From JAHEEL01 sp963836085 (GTDB taxonomy: Bacteria; Actinomycetota; Acidimicrobiia; Spongiisociales; UBA5794): 64,000 nucleotides of DNA. Under the pieces are notes generated by a model. It was not told where the DNA came from. It saw nothing but the letters and a program-made list of their open reading frames with translations, and searched no databases. Positions 17,745 through 24,535 of the stretch are shown in pieces. Made by a program: the position numbers and the translations under genes. The stretch spans positions 72,587 to 136,586 of the forward strand of contig CAWIHT010000009.1 of the NCBI GenBank assembly GCA_963836085.1, given 5' to 3'. Within the stretch, counting starts at the first letter, position 1, and every line of letters begins with the position of its first letter.

Positions 17745-18634
17745 ATCAGCCTCCGATAGCGCCACGTGACAAGCACGGCAGAGATCACGGCTACGCCGAC
17801 GATGAGGAGCAACGAGATCCAAGGGTCAAACCCGGCGTTCGACATCGCGATGTCGGTATCCGGTCCCCGCCCGTAGATCCAGTCTCTGACGAAGTCGGGA
17901 TGGCCGTCGAACGCCAGAAGAGCTGCATATCGACTCCCGGGGAGGGAGGTCGCTGCTACCAGCGAAGCCGCGAGGCCCGCTCCCACGATGATGACACCGA
18001 AGAATACGCCGGTCGCTGCTGCCTTTCTTGCGGCAAAGGTCGAGATCAGCAGGGCCAGCGGAGCGTACGCCAGGGTGTAGACCACGGTCGTCGCGAGGAT
18101 CTTCGGAATCTCGTCGGCGTTCGATATCAGCGCCTGGAAGAACCCGTCGGACGAGAGCGCGGCGAACCCGATGTACATCAACGTCTGCGGGATCAGCATG
18201 AAGGCGGCGACGACGGTGAGCAGCGAGGCCGCCCGAGCGCCGACATAGTCGTCTGGGCGAAGGGGCCGCGACGAGTAGATCGAGAGTACGCCCTCTCGCC
18301 GATCCGGGATCAGCAGTTCCGGTGCCGCGAGGGCCACGAAGAGCAGAACGATGCCACCTGAGAGTGAGAAGTAGTCGGCGTGGCTCCCGAACGGCGATTC
18401 TGCGTCTGGTGAGAACGTCGACAGCAGGAAGGCGAATCCGACGAAGACGACGGCTGGGAGGACGGCCAGGACGACGAGGCTCCAGGGCAGGATCTTCTTG
18501 CGGGCACGACGTCGGATGCCGAAAACGCGCCTCAGCCCGTCGCGGTACGTCGTCGCGATAGCGCCGCGTCGCGCCCGACGCTCACCCTCGTACGGGACGT
18601 ACCCGAGGTCGTAGACGACGCCGCGATCGCTCAT
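17741..18634 (-). CDS. ABC-2 type transporter permease (first pair)
   Basis: The 297-residue protein has a cytoplasmic N terminus (YDLGYVPYEGERRARRGA) and about six membrane segments with PDRREGVLSIYSSRPLRPDDYV in the loop. That loop motif is common in ABC-2 permeases of actinobacteria. It overlaps the ATPase genes on both sides by four bases. Confidence 0.83.
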   Translation of the reverse strand: MSDRGVVYDLGYVPYEGERRARRGAIATTYRDGLRRVFGIRRRARKKILPWSLVVLAVLPAVVFVGFAFLLSTFSPDAESPFGSHADYFSLSGGIVLLFVALAAPELLIPDRREGVLSIYSSRPLRPDDYVGARAASLLTVVAAFMLIPQTLMYIGFAALSSDGFFQALISNADEIPKILATTVVYTLAYAPLALLISTFAARKAAATGVFFGVIIVGAGLAASLVAATSLPGSRYAALLAFDGHPDFVRDWIYGRGPDTDIAMSNAGFDPWISLLLIVGVAVISAVLVTWRYRRLM

Positions 18635-19539
18635 GCTCCGCTCCCTTCCAGGAACACGTCTTCGAGCGTCGTGGCTTTCGGGCCCATTGACAGCATGCCG
18701 GCTCCGGTGTCGGCGAGCGCATCGCGAACGAGGAGGAATGGGTCGGCGTCGGTGGTCGAGACGAGGAGGCGGGAGCCGGAAGTCTCGACTGAAGCCCCGG
18801 CTGCCACAAGATGGACGGCGACCGCTTCGGCGTCGCCGATGACGTCGACAGCGACGATATCTGCATCGACGAGGTGCGACAGGGGACCGGAGCGCAGGAC
18901 GCGTCCACCGTCGAGCATCAGCACCCAGTCACAGGTGCGCTCGATGTCGCCGAGCACGTGGGACGAGACGAGGACGTTGATCCCGAAGCCGCCGAGCCGT
19001 GAGATCAACTCCAGCATCTCCTCTCGCCCCTCCGGGTCGAGACCGGCAGTTGGTTCATCGAGGAATACCAGTTCCGGGTCGTGAACGATGGCTTGCGCGA
19101 GTTTCGTGCGCTGCTTCATGCCGGTTGAGAATCCGCCGAGCGGTCGGAAGCGTTCTTCTTCGAGTCCGACGAGGGTGAGGACGTCGGACGCTCGCTGTCG
19201 TGCCGCGTTCTTGGGGAGGCCGGCGAGGCCGGCTGTGTAGACGATGAACTCCGAGGCGTTGACGTCGAGGGGGAGACAGTCGCTCTCCGGCATGTATCCG
19301 ATGCGCGACCGGACGTCGAGCACGTCGCTGGTCGCATCGAAGCCGAGGACGGTGGCTGTGCCGAGCGTCGGCTTGAGGATGCCGAGCAGGATCTTGATGA
19401 GCGTTGTCTTGCCCGCACCGTTCGCCCCGACGAGTCCGGTGCGGCCGGGCGGCAGGTCGAACTCGACGCCGTGGAGCGCCACGATCGAGCCGTATGCGAG
19501 GCCGAGTCCGCGAGCCGAGAGGATGGGAGCGTCAGGCAT
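18631..19539 (-). CDS. ABC transporter ATP-binding protein (first pair)
   Basis: This 302-residue ATPase has Walker A GANGAGKTT, signature GGFSTGMKQR and Walker B LVFLDEPTAG, followed by an accessory C-terminal domain. The ATG at 19539 has a purine-rich GGGGG site seven bases upstream and is preferred over an ATG ten codons earlier. It opens the four-gene operon of two ATPase-permease pairs. Confidence 0.88.
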   Translation of the reverse strand: MPDAPILSARGLGLAYGSIVALHGVEFDLPPGRTGLVGANGAGKTTLIKILLGILKPTLGTATVLGFDATSDVLDVRSRIGYMPESDCLPLDVNASEFIVYTAGLAGLPKNAARQRASDVLTLVGLEEERFRPLGGFSTGMKQRTKLAQAIVHDPELVFLDEPTAGLDPEGREEMLELISRLGGFGINVLVSSHVLGDIERTCDWVLMLDGGRVLRSGPLSHLVDADIVAVDVIGDAEAVAVHLVAAGASVETSGSRLLVSTTDADPFLLVRDALADTGAGMLSMGPKATTLEDVFLEGSGA

Positions 19540-19604
19540 GAGACCCCCATGCTCGCAGGTCTGGAGCACAGAGTTGCCGGGTGCCGGCGTCTCATGACGA
19601 TGCC

Positions 19605-20504
19605 TCAGTGGGGAACACCGACGGTACGCGTTCTCCCCGCTCGGTCTGTGATCACCATGCCCGTGAGAATCAGCGCGCCACCGATCGCGATTCCGCTCTC
19701 GATCTGTTCACCGAGGAGGACGACGCCTGCGGCGAGGGAGACGAGCGGAACGAGATAGCCAACGAGGGAGACGGTGGTGACCGGCGCCTTCTCGATGAGG
19801 CGGTAGTAGAGGTAGAACGGGAGGAATGTCGAAGCGATGGCCATGTAGAAGACGAGCGCCCAACCGGACCCGGTCAGAGCGCTGGGGAGTCCCTCGAACC
19901 AGAGCATGGCGGGAATGAGCACGAAGGTTGACAGGATGAACTGGATTCCGGTGATTTCCAGCGGGTCGTACTGGCCGGCGTAGCGCTTCGCGTAGGCACC
20001 GGCGTATCCGATTGCAGCAACCGAGACGAGGGCGAGTCCGGCGGCGACAAGCGGGCGACCGTCGGCACCGAGACCGGAGTCTCCTGAGATCAACAGCGCA
20101 GCAACGCCGGCGAATCCGATCGCAAGGCCGAGGATCTTCCCACCGTTGAGGGATTCGTCGCTGAGCATGAAGTGGGCATAGACCGCGGTGGCGAGGGGGA
20201 TCAGCGCCGCAAACAGGCCGACGAACCCAGCGGATGCTTCCTCATAGGCGAAGGTGAAGAGCACGTACGGGATCAGGATGTTCGTGACGGCCAGCACCGT
20301 TCCGATCTTCATCGTGAGCCGGTCAGGTCGCTTGAGTCCCCGGAGCGTGAGGAGTCCGATCACGAGCACGGCCGCGATGGCGACGCGAAGCGCGACCGTC
20401 GTCCAGGGGCCGACTCCCTCGTCGAAGGCGGCCCGGACGGCAACGCCTCCCGTTCCCCATCCAACAGCCGCGACGACGAACGCGATCCAGGCTGAGCGGC
20501 TCAT
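19605..20504 (-). CDS. EamA/DMT family transporter
   Basis: The 299-residue protein has ten hydrophobic segments in two EamA repeats (residues ~5-140 and ~155-290). Typical signs are VGWGTGGVAVRAAFDEG at the start and LVGYLVPLVSLAAGVVLLGE near the end. Such proteins export amino acids or other metabolites. It begins seven bases after the LPFTG protein gene and is probably cotranscribed with it. Confidence 0.87.
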   Translation of the reverse strand: MSRSAWIAFVVAAVGWGTGGVAVRAAFDEGVGPWTTVALRVAIAAVLVIGLLTLRGLKRPDRLTMKIGTVLAVTNILIPYVLFTFAYEEASAGFVGLFAALIPLATAVYAHFMLSDESLNGGKILGLAIGFAGVAALLISGDSGLGADGRPLVAAGLALVSVAAIGYAGAYAKRYAGQYDPLEITGIQFILSTFVLIPAMLWFEGLPSALTGSGWALVFYMAIASTFLPFYLYYRLIEKAPVTTVSLVGYLVPLVSLAAGVVLLGEQIESGIAIGGALILTGMVITDRAGRTRTVGVPH

Positions 20505-20511
20505 CCGCCGG

Positions 20512-20964
20512 TCACGCTCGCGTCGATCGGACGGTCACGGTTCCGAACGCAATCAGGACGATGCCAAGGATCGCGAGCGCCACCAGACGCGTTCGAGGAC
20601 CGGTGAACGGAAGCTCCTCGGGTGCTTCGGTGTGTCCCACGTAGGCGATGGTTGCTGTCTGGCCGGCCTTGAGCTCGCCAATGCTCCAGATCCCGCTCGT
20701 GAAGCTGCCAACGGTGACCTTGGACGCCGTCATGGTTGGATACTCGGCCATGCGGAGATCCCGGGGTTCGATGTCGACGACGGCATCCGACGTGTTGGTG
20801 ATGGTGCGTTCGAAGGCGGTGCTGGAGCGATCGTCGCTCGGGGTCATGCTGCTGGTCTCAGCGATCCCATCTTCCAGAGCGAACGCGGGTAGCGCGACCG
20901 CCAGCAAGAGAAGTGAGCCGAGGACGAGTCCTGTGCTGCGTCTCAACGCCGCCGACCCTTCCAT
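20512..20964 (-). CDS. Secreted protein with C-terminal LPFTG cell-wall sorting signal
   Basis: The 150-residue protein has an N-terminal signal peptide (basic start, then a core around residues 12-28 ending PAFA). The middle is a beta-rich segment (FERTITNTSDAVVDIEPRDL). The C terminus is a sorting signal: LPFTG at residues 118-122, a hydrophobic stretch and the basic tail RSTRA. This predicts sortase anchoring to the wall, although no sortase gene is in the window. The start at 20964 overlaps the HTH gene by 22 bases. The longer frame to 21276 would run antiparallel to nothing but includes the HTH gene in another frame and is rejected. The function is unknown. Confidence 0.72.
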   Translation of the reverse strand: MEGSAALRRSTGLVLGSLLLLAVALPAFALEDGIAETSSMTPSDDRSSTAFERTITNTSDAVVDIEPRDLRMAEYPTMTASKVTVGSFTSGIWSIGELKAGQTATIAYVGHTEAPEELPFTGPRTRLVALAILGIVLIAFGTVTVRSTRA

Positions 20965-21662
20965 CCCCGAGCCACGTACCGCCAAAACGACACAGTCTCG
21001 GCAGGCTCCACGTCGCCAGGATCGCCAACGCCGTCGTTCGGGCCGGCGTCTTCCTCGGTGCTGGTAGCTGGCAGCTGGTAGCCGGCAGTTTCTTCGGCGT
21101 CTTCTTCTGTGCTGGTAGCTGGTAGCTGGGAGCTGGCAGCTTCTTCTCTCATCTCCGCCAGCCGTTCCCGAAGGAACAGCGCCTCGGTCTCCGCCTTGGC
21201 CGCTCGCTCCCGCGCCTCGGCCAATTGCTGCCCGGCCTCGTGAAGATTGCCAAGCTGGTTCAACATCTTGTTCCAAGCATCAACCGGAACAATCATCGTC
21301 TCCCGCTCCGGCACCGGATCCAGAGGTCGCTCTTCTGTGCTCGCAGCTCGCGGCTCGTGGCTCGTAGCGCTCTTCGCGTCGGTCCCGTGCAACGCTGCGG
21401 ACCGCGCTCGTACCGACGCCATGTTCACCATGCGGAGCGTCAGTTCGCCGTCGGACTCGAGGTAGGAGTCGATGGTTGCTCGCCGGCACCACTTGCGCAG
21501 GGTTCCGATCGGGATTCCAGTGAGATCGGAGGCCTCACGCAGCGTGCACCACTCACCGCTGGGAGTTGCCGGGTCGCGGTCCTGTGAAACCGTCGGGCGC
21601 CGACTCCGGCGATCGCGTGATTCGCGCATCGCTTCGGTCTCCCATCGGTTGGCGGCATCCAT
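20943..21662 (-). CDS. Helix-turn-helix / coiled-coil protein next to the BMC operon
   Basis: The predicted 239-residue protein has a MerR-like HTH at about residues 35-75 (GEWCTLREASDLTGIPIGTLRKWCRR), then a long coiled coil (NLHEAGQQLAEARERAAKAE) and a low-complexity tail with a 17-residue tandem repeat. It is divergent from the microcompartment operon with only ~87 bases between starts. A local regulator is possible but unproven. I take ATG 21662 as the start because a minus-strand TAGCCT ends eight bases upstream; the longer frame to 21770 would cover the BMC promoter. Confidence 0.68.
   Translation of the reverse strand: MDAANRWETEAMRESRDRRSRRPTVSQDRDPATPSGEWCTLREASDLTGIPIGTLRKWCRRATIDSYLESDGELTLRMVNMASVRARSAALHGTDAKSATSHEPRAASTEERPLDPVPERETMIVPVDAWNKMLNQLGNLHEAGQQLAEARERAAKAETEALFLRERLAEMREEAASSQLPATSTEEDAEETAGYQLPATSTEEDAGPNDGVGDPGDVEPAETVSFWRYVARGWKGRRR
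21045..21146 (-). repeat. 51-bp tandem repeat (two copies) inside the HTH gene
   Basis: Copies at 21045-21095 and 21096-21146 encode near-identical 17-residue units that share QLPATSTEEDA. The repeat contains the GGTAGCTG-type micro-repeat found elsewhere between genes. A related micro-repeat patch (GCTCGCAGCTCGCGGCTCG and following) lies at about 21331-21372 in the same gene. Confidence 0.8.
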
Positions 21663-21670
21663 GAGCCACG

Positions 21671-21742
21671 AGGCTAGCGGTCGTCTGGTCGGTCGGCCCG
21701 TGATCCGGCAGGCTCCTAGGATGGGTGATACAGCGAGAAGGA
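21671..21742. promoter_or_regulatory. Divergent promoter region of the BMC operon and the HTH gene
   Basis: Minus-strand TAGCCT (21676-21671) sits eight bases before the HTH gene ATG. Plus-strand TAGGAT (21717-21722) is followed by a 27-base stretch containing GAGAAGGA (21735-21742), seven bases before an ATT at 21750. The same 27-base distance from -10 box to start codon is seen for other leadered genes here, for example the gene at 46881. Confidence 0.5.
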
Positions 21743-21749
21743 CAGCCGT

Positions 21750-22346
21750 ATTCCAGACCATCCGCCCCAACTACAAGAAGAAGTCCGCGATCTTGTCAGG
21801 AACATCGTCACTGGAGTCCTCGACGATGCCGGACGGATCCCGCCGCTGCCTGAGAGGGACGCTCCGCCATCACCGTCCGATGGCTCCGAGACCATCGCGG
21901 TCGGTGCGGATCACGGTGGGTTTCCCCTCAAAGAACGCATTGCGTTCCGCCTGAGGGAGGCGGGCCACGACGTCCACGACTGCGGCACCAACTCAACGGA
22001 TGCCGTCGACTATCCCGACTACGCCCACGAAGTGGCGCGACTGGTTGCCGACGGTACTTGCCGCTGGGGCATCATCGTCGACGGAGCCGGCATTGGTTCG
22101 GCGATGGTCGCCAACAAGGTACCTGGGGTGCGGGCGGCGCTGTGCTACGACATCTCGACGGCTCGCAATAGCCGGGAGCACAACCACGCCAACGTTCTCA
22201 CGCTCGGTGCCGGTCTCATCGGGCCGAACCTCGCGCTGCAGATCGTCGAGGAGTGGCTCGCGACGCCATGGGCTGAGGGGCGCCACGCGGATCGCGTGGC
22301 CAAGATCACAACTATCCAGAACCAATACGCCGGAGGGTCTCCGTGA
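21750..22346 (+). CDS. BMC-associated RpiB/LacA/LacB-family sugar-phosphate isomerase with encapsulation peptide
   Basis: From an ATT start this gives 198 residues. Residues ~8-26 (QEEVRDLVRNIVTGVLDD) form an amphipathic helix like a BMC encapsulation peptide, joined by a Pro-rich linker to the isomerase domain. The domain shows VGADHGGFPLKE, DYPDYAHEVA, ANKVPGVRAALCYD and SREHNHANVLTLG. Where canonical RpiB has its catalytic Cys (VLCGSGAG in the second copy at 31.4-31.8 kb), this protein has Asp111 (IVDGAGIG). No ATG, GTG or TTG lies in frame before GTG 22032, which would remove half of the domain. The ATT has a well-placed GAGAAGGA site. The gene overlaps deoC by four bases. It interconverts aldose and ketose phosphates; the exact substrate is unknown. 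Confidence 0.82.
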   Translation: MPDHPPQLQEEVRDLVRNIVTGVLDDAGRIPPLPERDAPPSPSDGSETIAVGADHGGFPLKERIAFRLREAGHDVHDCGTNSTDAVDYPDYAHEVARLVADGTCRWGIIVDGAGIGSAMVANKVPGVRAALCYDISTARNSREHNHANVLTLGAGLIGPNLALQIVEEWLATPWAEGRHADRVAKITTIQNQYAGGSP

Positions 22347-23191
22347 CCAGCGACATTCTCGACCGGGAGATCCTGGTCGAACTCATCACCAAGGAAGTAC
22401 TGACCGCTCTCTCGGAACGTTCGGACATCTGCAAGAACCCTGAGGCGGTCCGTCAGGTCGTCGCCAACGGTGCCGACCGGGTGGCGTTCCACGGGACGGC
22501 GGCAGACGTACCGCTCGATGTTGCAAAGTACATCGACCACACCCTGCTCAAGCCGGAGGCGACCGCCGACGAGATCGACGTGTTGTGCGATGAGGCCATG
22601 GAGTTCGGGTTCGCATCGGTGTGTGTCAACCCCACGTGGGTGAAGCGAGCCGCGGAGCGCCTTCGAGGCTCCGACGTGATCACCTGCTCGGTCATCGGTT
22701 TCCCTCTCGGCGCATCCACGCCGGAGATCAAGGCAATGGAGGCCCGCCGCGCAATCAGGGACGGTGCCCGCGAGGTCGACATGGTGCTCAACGTCGGAGC
22801 GCTCAAGTCGGGCGACCACCAACTCGTCAAGACCGACATCGAGAAGGTCGTCGACTCGGCCCATGAAGCCGGTGCGATCGTCAAGGTCATCCTCGAAACC
22901 TCCAAGCTCACCGACGAAGAGAAGGTCATTGCCTCAGCGCTCGCAAAGCAGGCGAAGGCCGACTACGTGAAGACCTCGACGGGGTTCGGTGGGGGAGGAG
23001 CGACCGTCTACGACGTGGCGTTGATGCGCGAGACGGTCGGACCCGACATGGGGATCAAGGCGTCGGGCGGGGTCCACACCGCCAAGGAAGCCGAGGATAT
23101 GATCGCCGCCGGTGCCACGAGAATCGGGGCATCTGCGGGAGTACAAATCGTTGCTGGATCGGAAGGAGACGCCGGTGTCAAAGGGTATTGA
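22343..23191 (+). CDS. deoC: Deoxyribose-phosphate aldolase with N-terminal encapsulation peptide
   Basis: The 282-residue protein is about 60 residues longer than ordinary DeoC at its N terminus. Residues ~8-26 (REILVELITKEVLTALSER) form an amphipathic helix of the encapsulation-peptide type. The TIM-barrel aldolase follows from YIDHTLLKPEAT. The catalytic set is complete: Asp146 in EVDMVLN, Schiff-base Lys210 in VKTSTGF and Lys239 in IKASGGV. It cleaves 2-deoxyribose-5-phosphate to glyceraldehyde-3-phosphate and acetaldehyde, and is the signature enzyme of this compartment. GTG start with GGAGGG upstream. Confidence 0.95.
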   Translation: MTSDILDREILVELITKEVLTALSERSDICKNPEAVRQVVANGADRVAFHGTAADVPLDVAKYIDHTLLKPEATADEIDVLCDEAMEFGFASVCVNPTWVKRAAERLRGSDVITCSVIGFPLGASTPEIKAMEARRAIRDGAREVDMVLNVGALKSGDHQLVKTDIEKVVDSAHEAGAIVKVILETSKLTDEEKVIASALAKQAKADYVKTSTGFGGGGATVYDVALMRETVGPDMGIKASGGVHTAKEAEDMIAAGATRIGASAGVQIVAGSEGDAGVKGY

Positions 23192-23801
23192 GGTCCGGTC
23201 GTACGCATTCCTCGATTCGCTGCAGCCGCAGTATGCAGCGTTCCTCGGAACCGTCGCGCAGGGGTTCCTACCACTCGCCGGCGATGCTTCGCTGTTCGTG
23301 GAAGTCGCTCCCGGCATCGAGATCAACCGACTCACCGACGTCGCCTTGAAAGCGACCACGGTGAAGCCCGGGATGCAGATCATCGAGCGCTACTACGGGT
23401 TGCTCGAAGTCCATTCGCCGGACCAGGCAGAGACACGGGCAGCCGGCGAGGCGATCCTCGAGTCGATCGACCATGTCGAGACCGATCGCATCAAGCCAAG
23501 GATCCTCTCGTCGCAGATCATTCGACGCATCGACGATCACCATGCGCAACTCATCAACCGGACCCGGCATGGCCAGCTGATCATTCCTGGTCAGACGCTC
23601 TACGTACTCGAGTGCGAGCCGGCCGCCTATGCGGCGCTGGCAGCGAACGAAGCCGAGAAGGCCGCTGAGATCAACATCCTGGAGGTGCGCTCCCACGGTT
23701 CGATGGGCCGCATCTATCTCGGAGGAGAAGAGCGGGACATTGACGTCGGCTGGAGGGCCGCCGTTGCATCACTCGAAGGTCTCGACGGACGAGTGGTGTG
23801 A
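23175..23801 (+). CDS. BMC-T shell protein (stacked-trimer type)
   Basis: The 208-residue protein contains two BMC domains in tandem and resembles the gated, double-stacking trimers of other compartments (Haliangium-like). Markers are EVRSYAFLDSLQPQYAAFLG, GDASLFVEVAPGIEINRLTD, KATTVKPGMQIIERYYGLLEV and, in the second domain, ALAANEAEKAAEINILEV. It would form a pseudohexameric tile with a gated pore. The start is GTG 23175 with AAGGAG seven bases upstream, overlapping the deoC 3' end by 17 bases. The longer frame from 23112 lies inside deoC. Confidence 0.9.
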   Translation: MSKGIEVRSYAFLDSLQPQYAAFLGTVAQGFLPLAGDASLFVEVAPGIEINRLTDVALKATTVKPGMQIIERYYGLLEVHSPDQAETRAAGEAILESIDHVETDRIKPRILSSQIIRRIDDHHAQLINRTRHGQLIIPGQTLYVLECEPAAYAALAANEAEKAAEINILEVRSHGSMGRIYLGGEERDIDVGWRAAVASLEGLDGRVV

Positions 23802-23809
23802 GTGGCGAA

Positions 23810-23895
23810 CTGCCGGCAGACCGCGGGCAGCAACGAATCGGCCCCGCCTTCGGATGGTGACGAGGGCCTAGAGTCAGAGACAATCACAGAGGGAG
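23810..23895 (+). promoter_or_regulatory. Intercistronic region with probable internal promoter of the BMC operon
   Basis: This gap before the BMC-H gene holds a 10-base palindrome CTGCCGGCAG (23810-23819), a -10-like TAGAGT (23869-23874) and a GAGGGAG ribosome binding site (23889-23895) seven bases before the ATG at 23903. It could allow extra expression of the hexameric shell protein. Confidence 0.42.
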
Positions 23896-23902
23896 CACAC
23901 AG

Positions 23903-24205
23903 ATGGCAGATGCACTTGGGATGATCGAATGCCGGAGCTTCGCGGCGATGGTGGAAGCCTCGGACGCGATGGTGAAGGCGGCGAAGGTCGAACTGGTCTC
24001 GTACGAAGAGACCGGCGGCGGCTACGTGACGGCCATTGTGCGTGGCGACGTCGCGGCGGTGAAGGCCGCGGTCGATGCAGGTATTCGCGGAGCGGAGAAG
24101 GTCGGCGAGGTCATCTCGACGCACGTCATCGCCCGTCCCCATCTCAATATCGATCTCGTATTGCCACTCGGCCGTGCCGATCAGGCAGCGGACGAACTCG
24201 GTTAG
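23903..24205 (+). CDS. BMC-H hexameric shell protein
   Basis: This 100-residue protein is a single-domain BMC shell protein (PduA/EutM type): LGMIECRSFAAMVEASDAM at the start, KAAKVELVSYEE, then the pore loop TGGGYVTAIVRGDVAAV, and GEVISTHVIARPH. The pore loop reads GGGY where PduA-like proteins often have GSG followed by a small residue. It should form the bulk of the facets. It is the only BMC-H in the locus. Confidence 0.95.
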   Translation: MADALGMIECRSFAAMVEASDAMVKAAKVELVSYEETGGGYVTAIVRGDVAAVKAAVDAGIRGAEKVGEVISTHVIARPHLNIDLVLPLGRADQAADELG

Positions 24206-24240
24206 TCCCCACTGCTTCACACACCCGGGAGGTGGGATAG

Positions 24241-24528
24241 ATGCAGCTTGGGAGAGTCACGGGCACGCTCGTGTCGAGTCGGAAGGAACCCCTCCTCGAG
24301 GGGCTGACGTTCCTCGTTGTCCGACAGATCAACGCCGACAACACCGATACCAACTCGTTCGTCGTGGCGGTGGACGCCGTGGGAGCGGGCGTCGGTGAAG
24401 TCGTGCTGTTTGCGTCTGGAAGTTCCGCCAGGCAGACGGACCGGACGAAGGACCGCCCCTGCGACGCGGTGATCATGGCGATCGTTGACACGTGGGAAGT
24501 TGACGGTGAGACGGTGTTCGTGAAGTGA
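24241..24528 (+). CDS. BMC-P pentameric shell protein (EutN/CcmL family), copy 1
   Basis: The 95-residue protein has the family core: MQLGRVTGTLVSSRKEPLLEG, FLVVRQI, the VDAVGAGVGEVV turn, GSSARQT and CDAVIMAIVDTW. Pentamers cap the vertices of the shell. GGAGG upstream supports the ATG start. It lies between the BMC-H and aldehyde dehydrogenase genes. Confidence 0.93.
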   Translation: MQLGRVTGTLVSSRKEPLLEGLTFLVVRQINADNTDTNSFVVAVDAVGAGVGEVVLFASGSSARQTDRTKDRPCDAVIMAIVDTWEVDGETVFVK

Positions 24529-24535
24529 GCCACTG

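Noticed and set aside
21750..22031. Frameshifted or truncated pseudogene of rpiB
   Set aside because: The frame is intact from 21729 to the stop at 22346 and preserves the domain; only a standard start codon is lacking, and ATT with a good binding site explains it.
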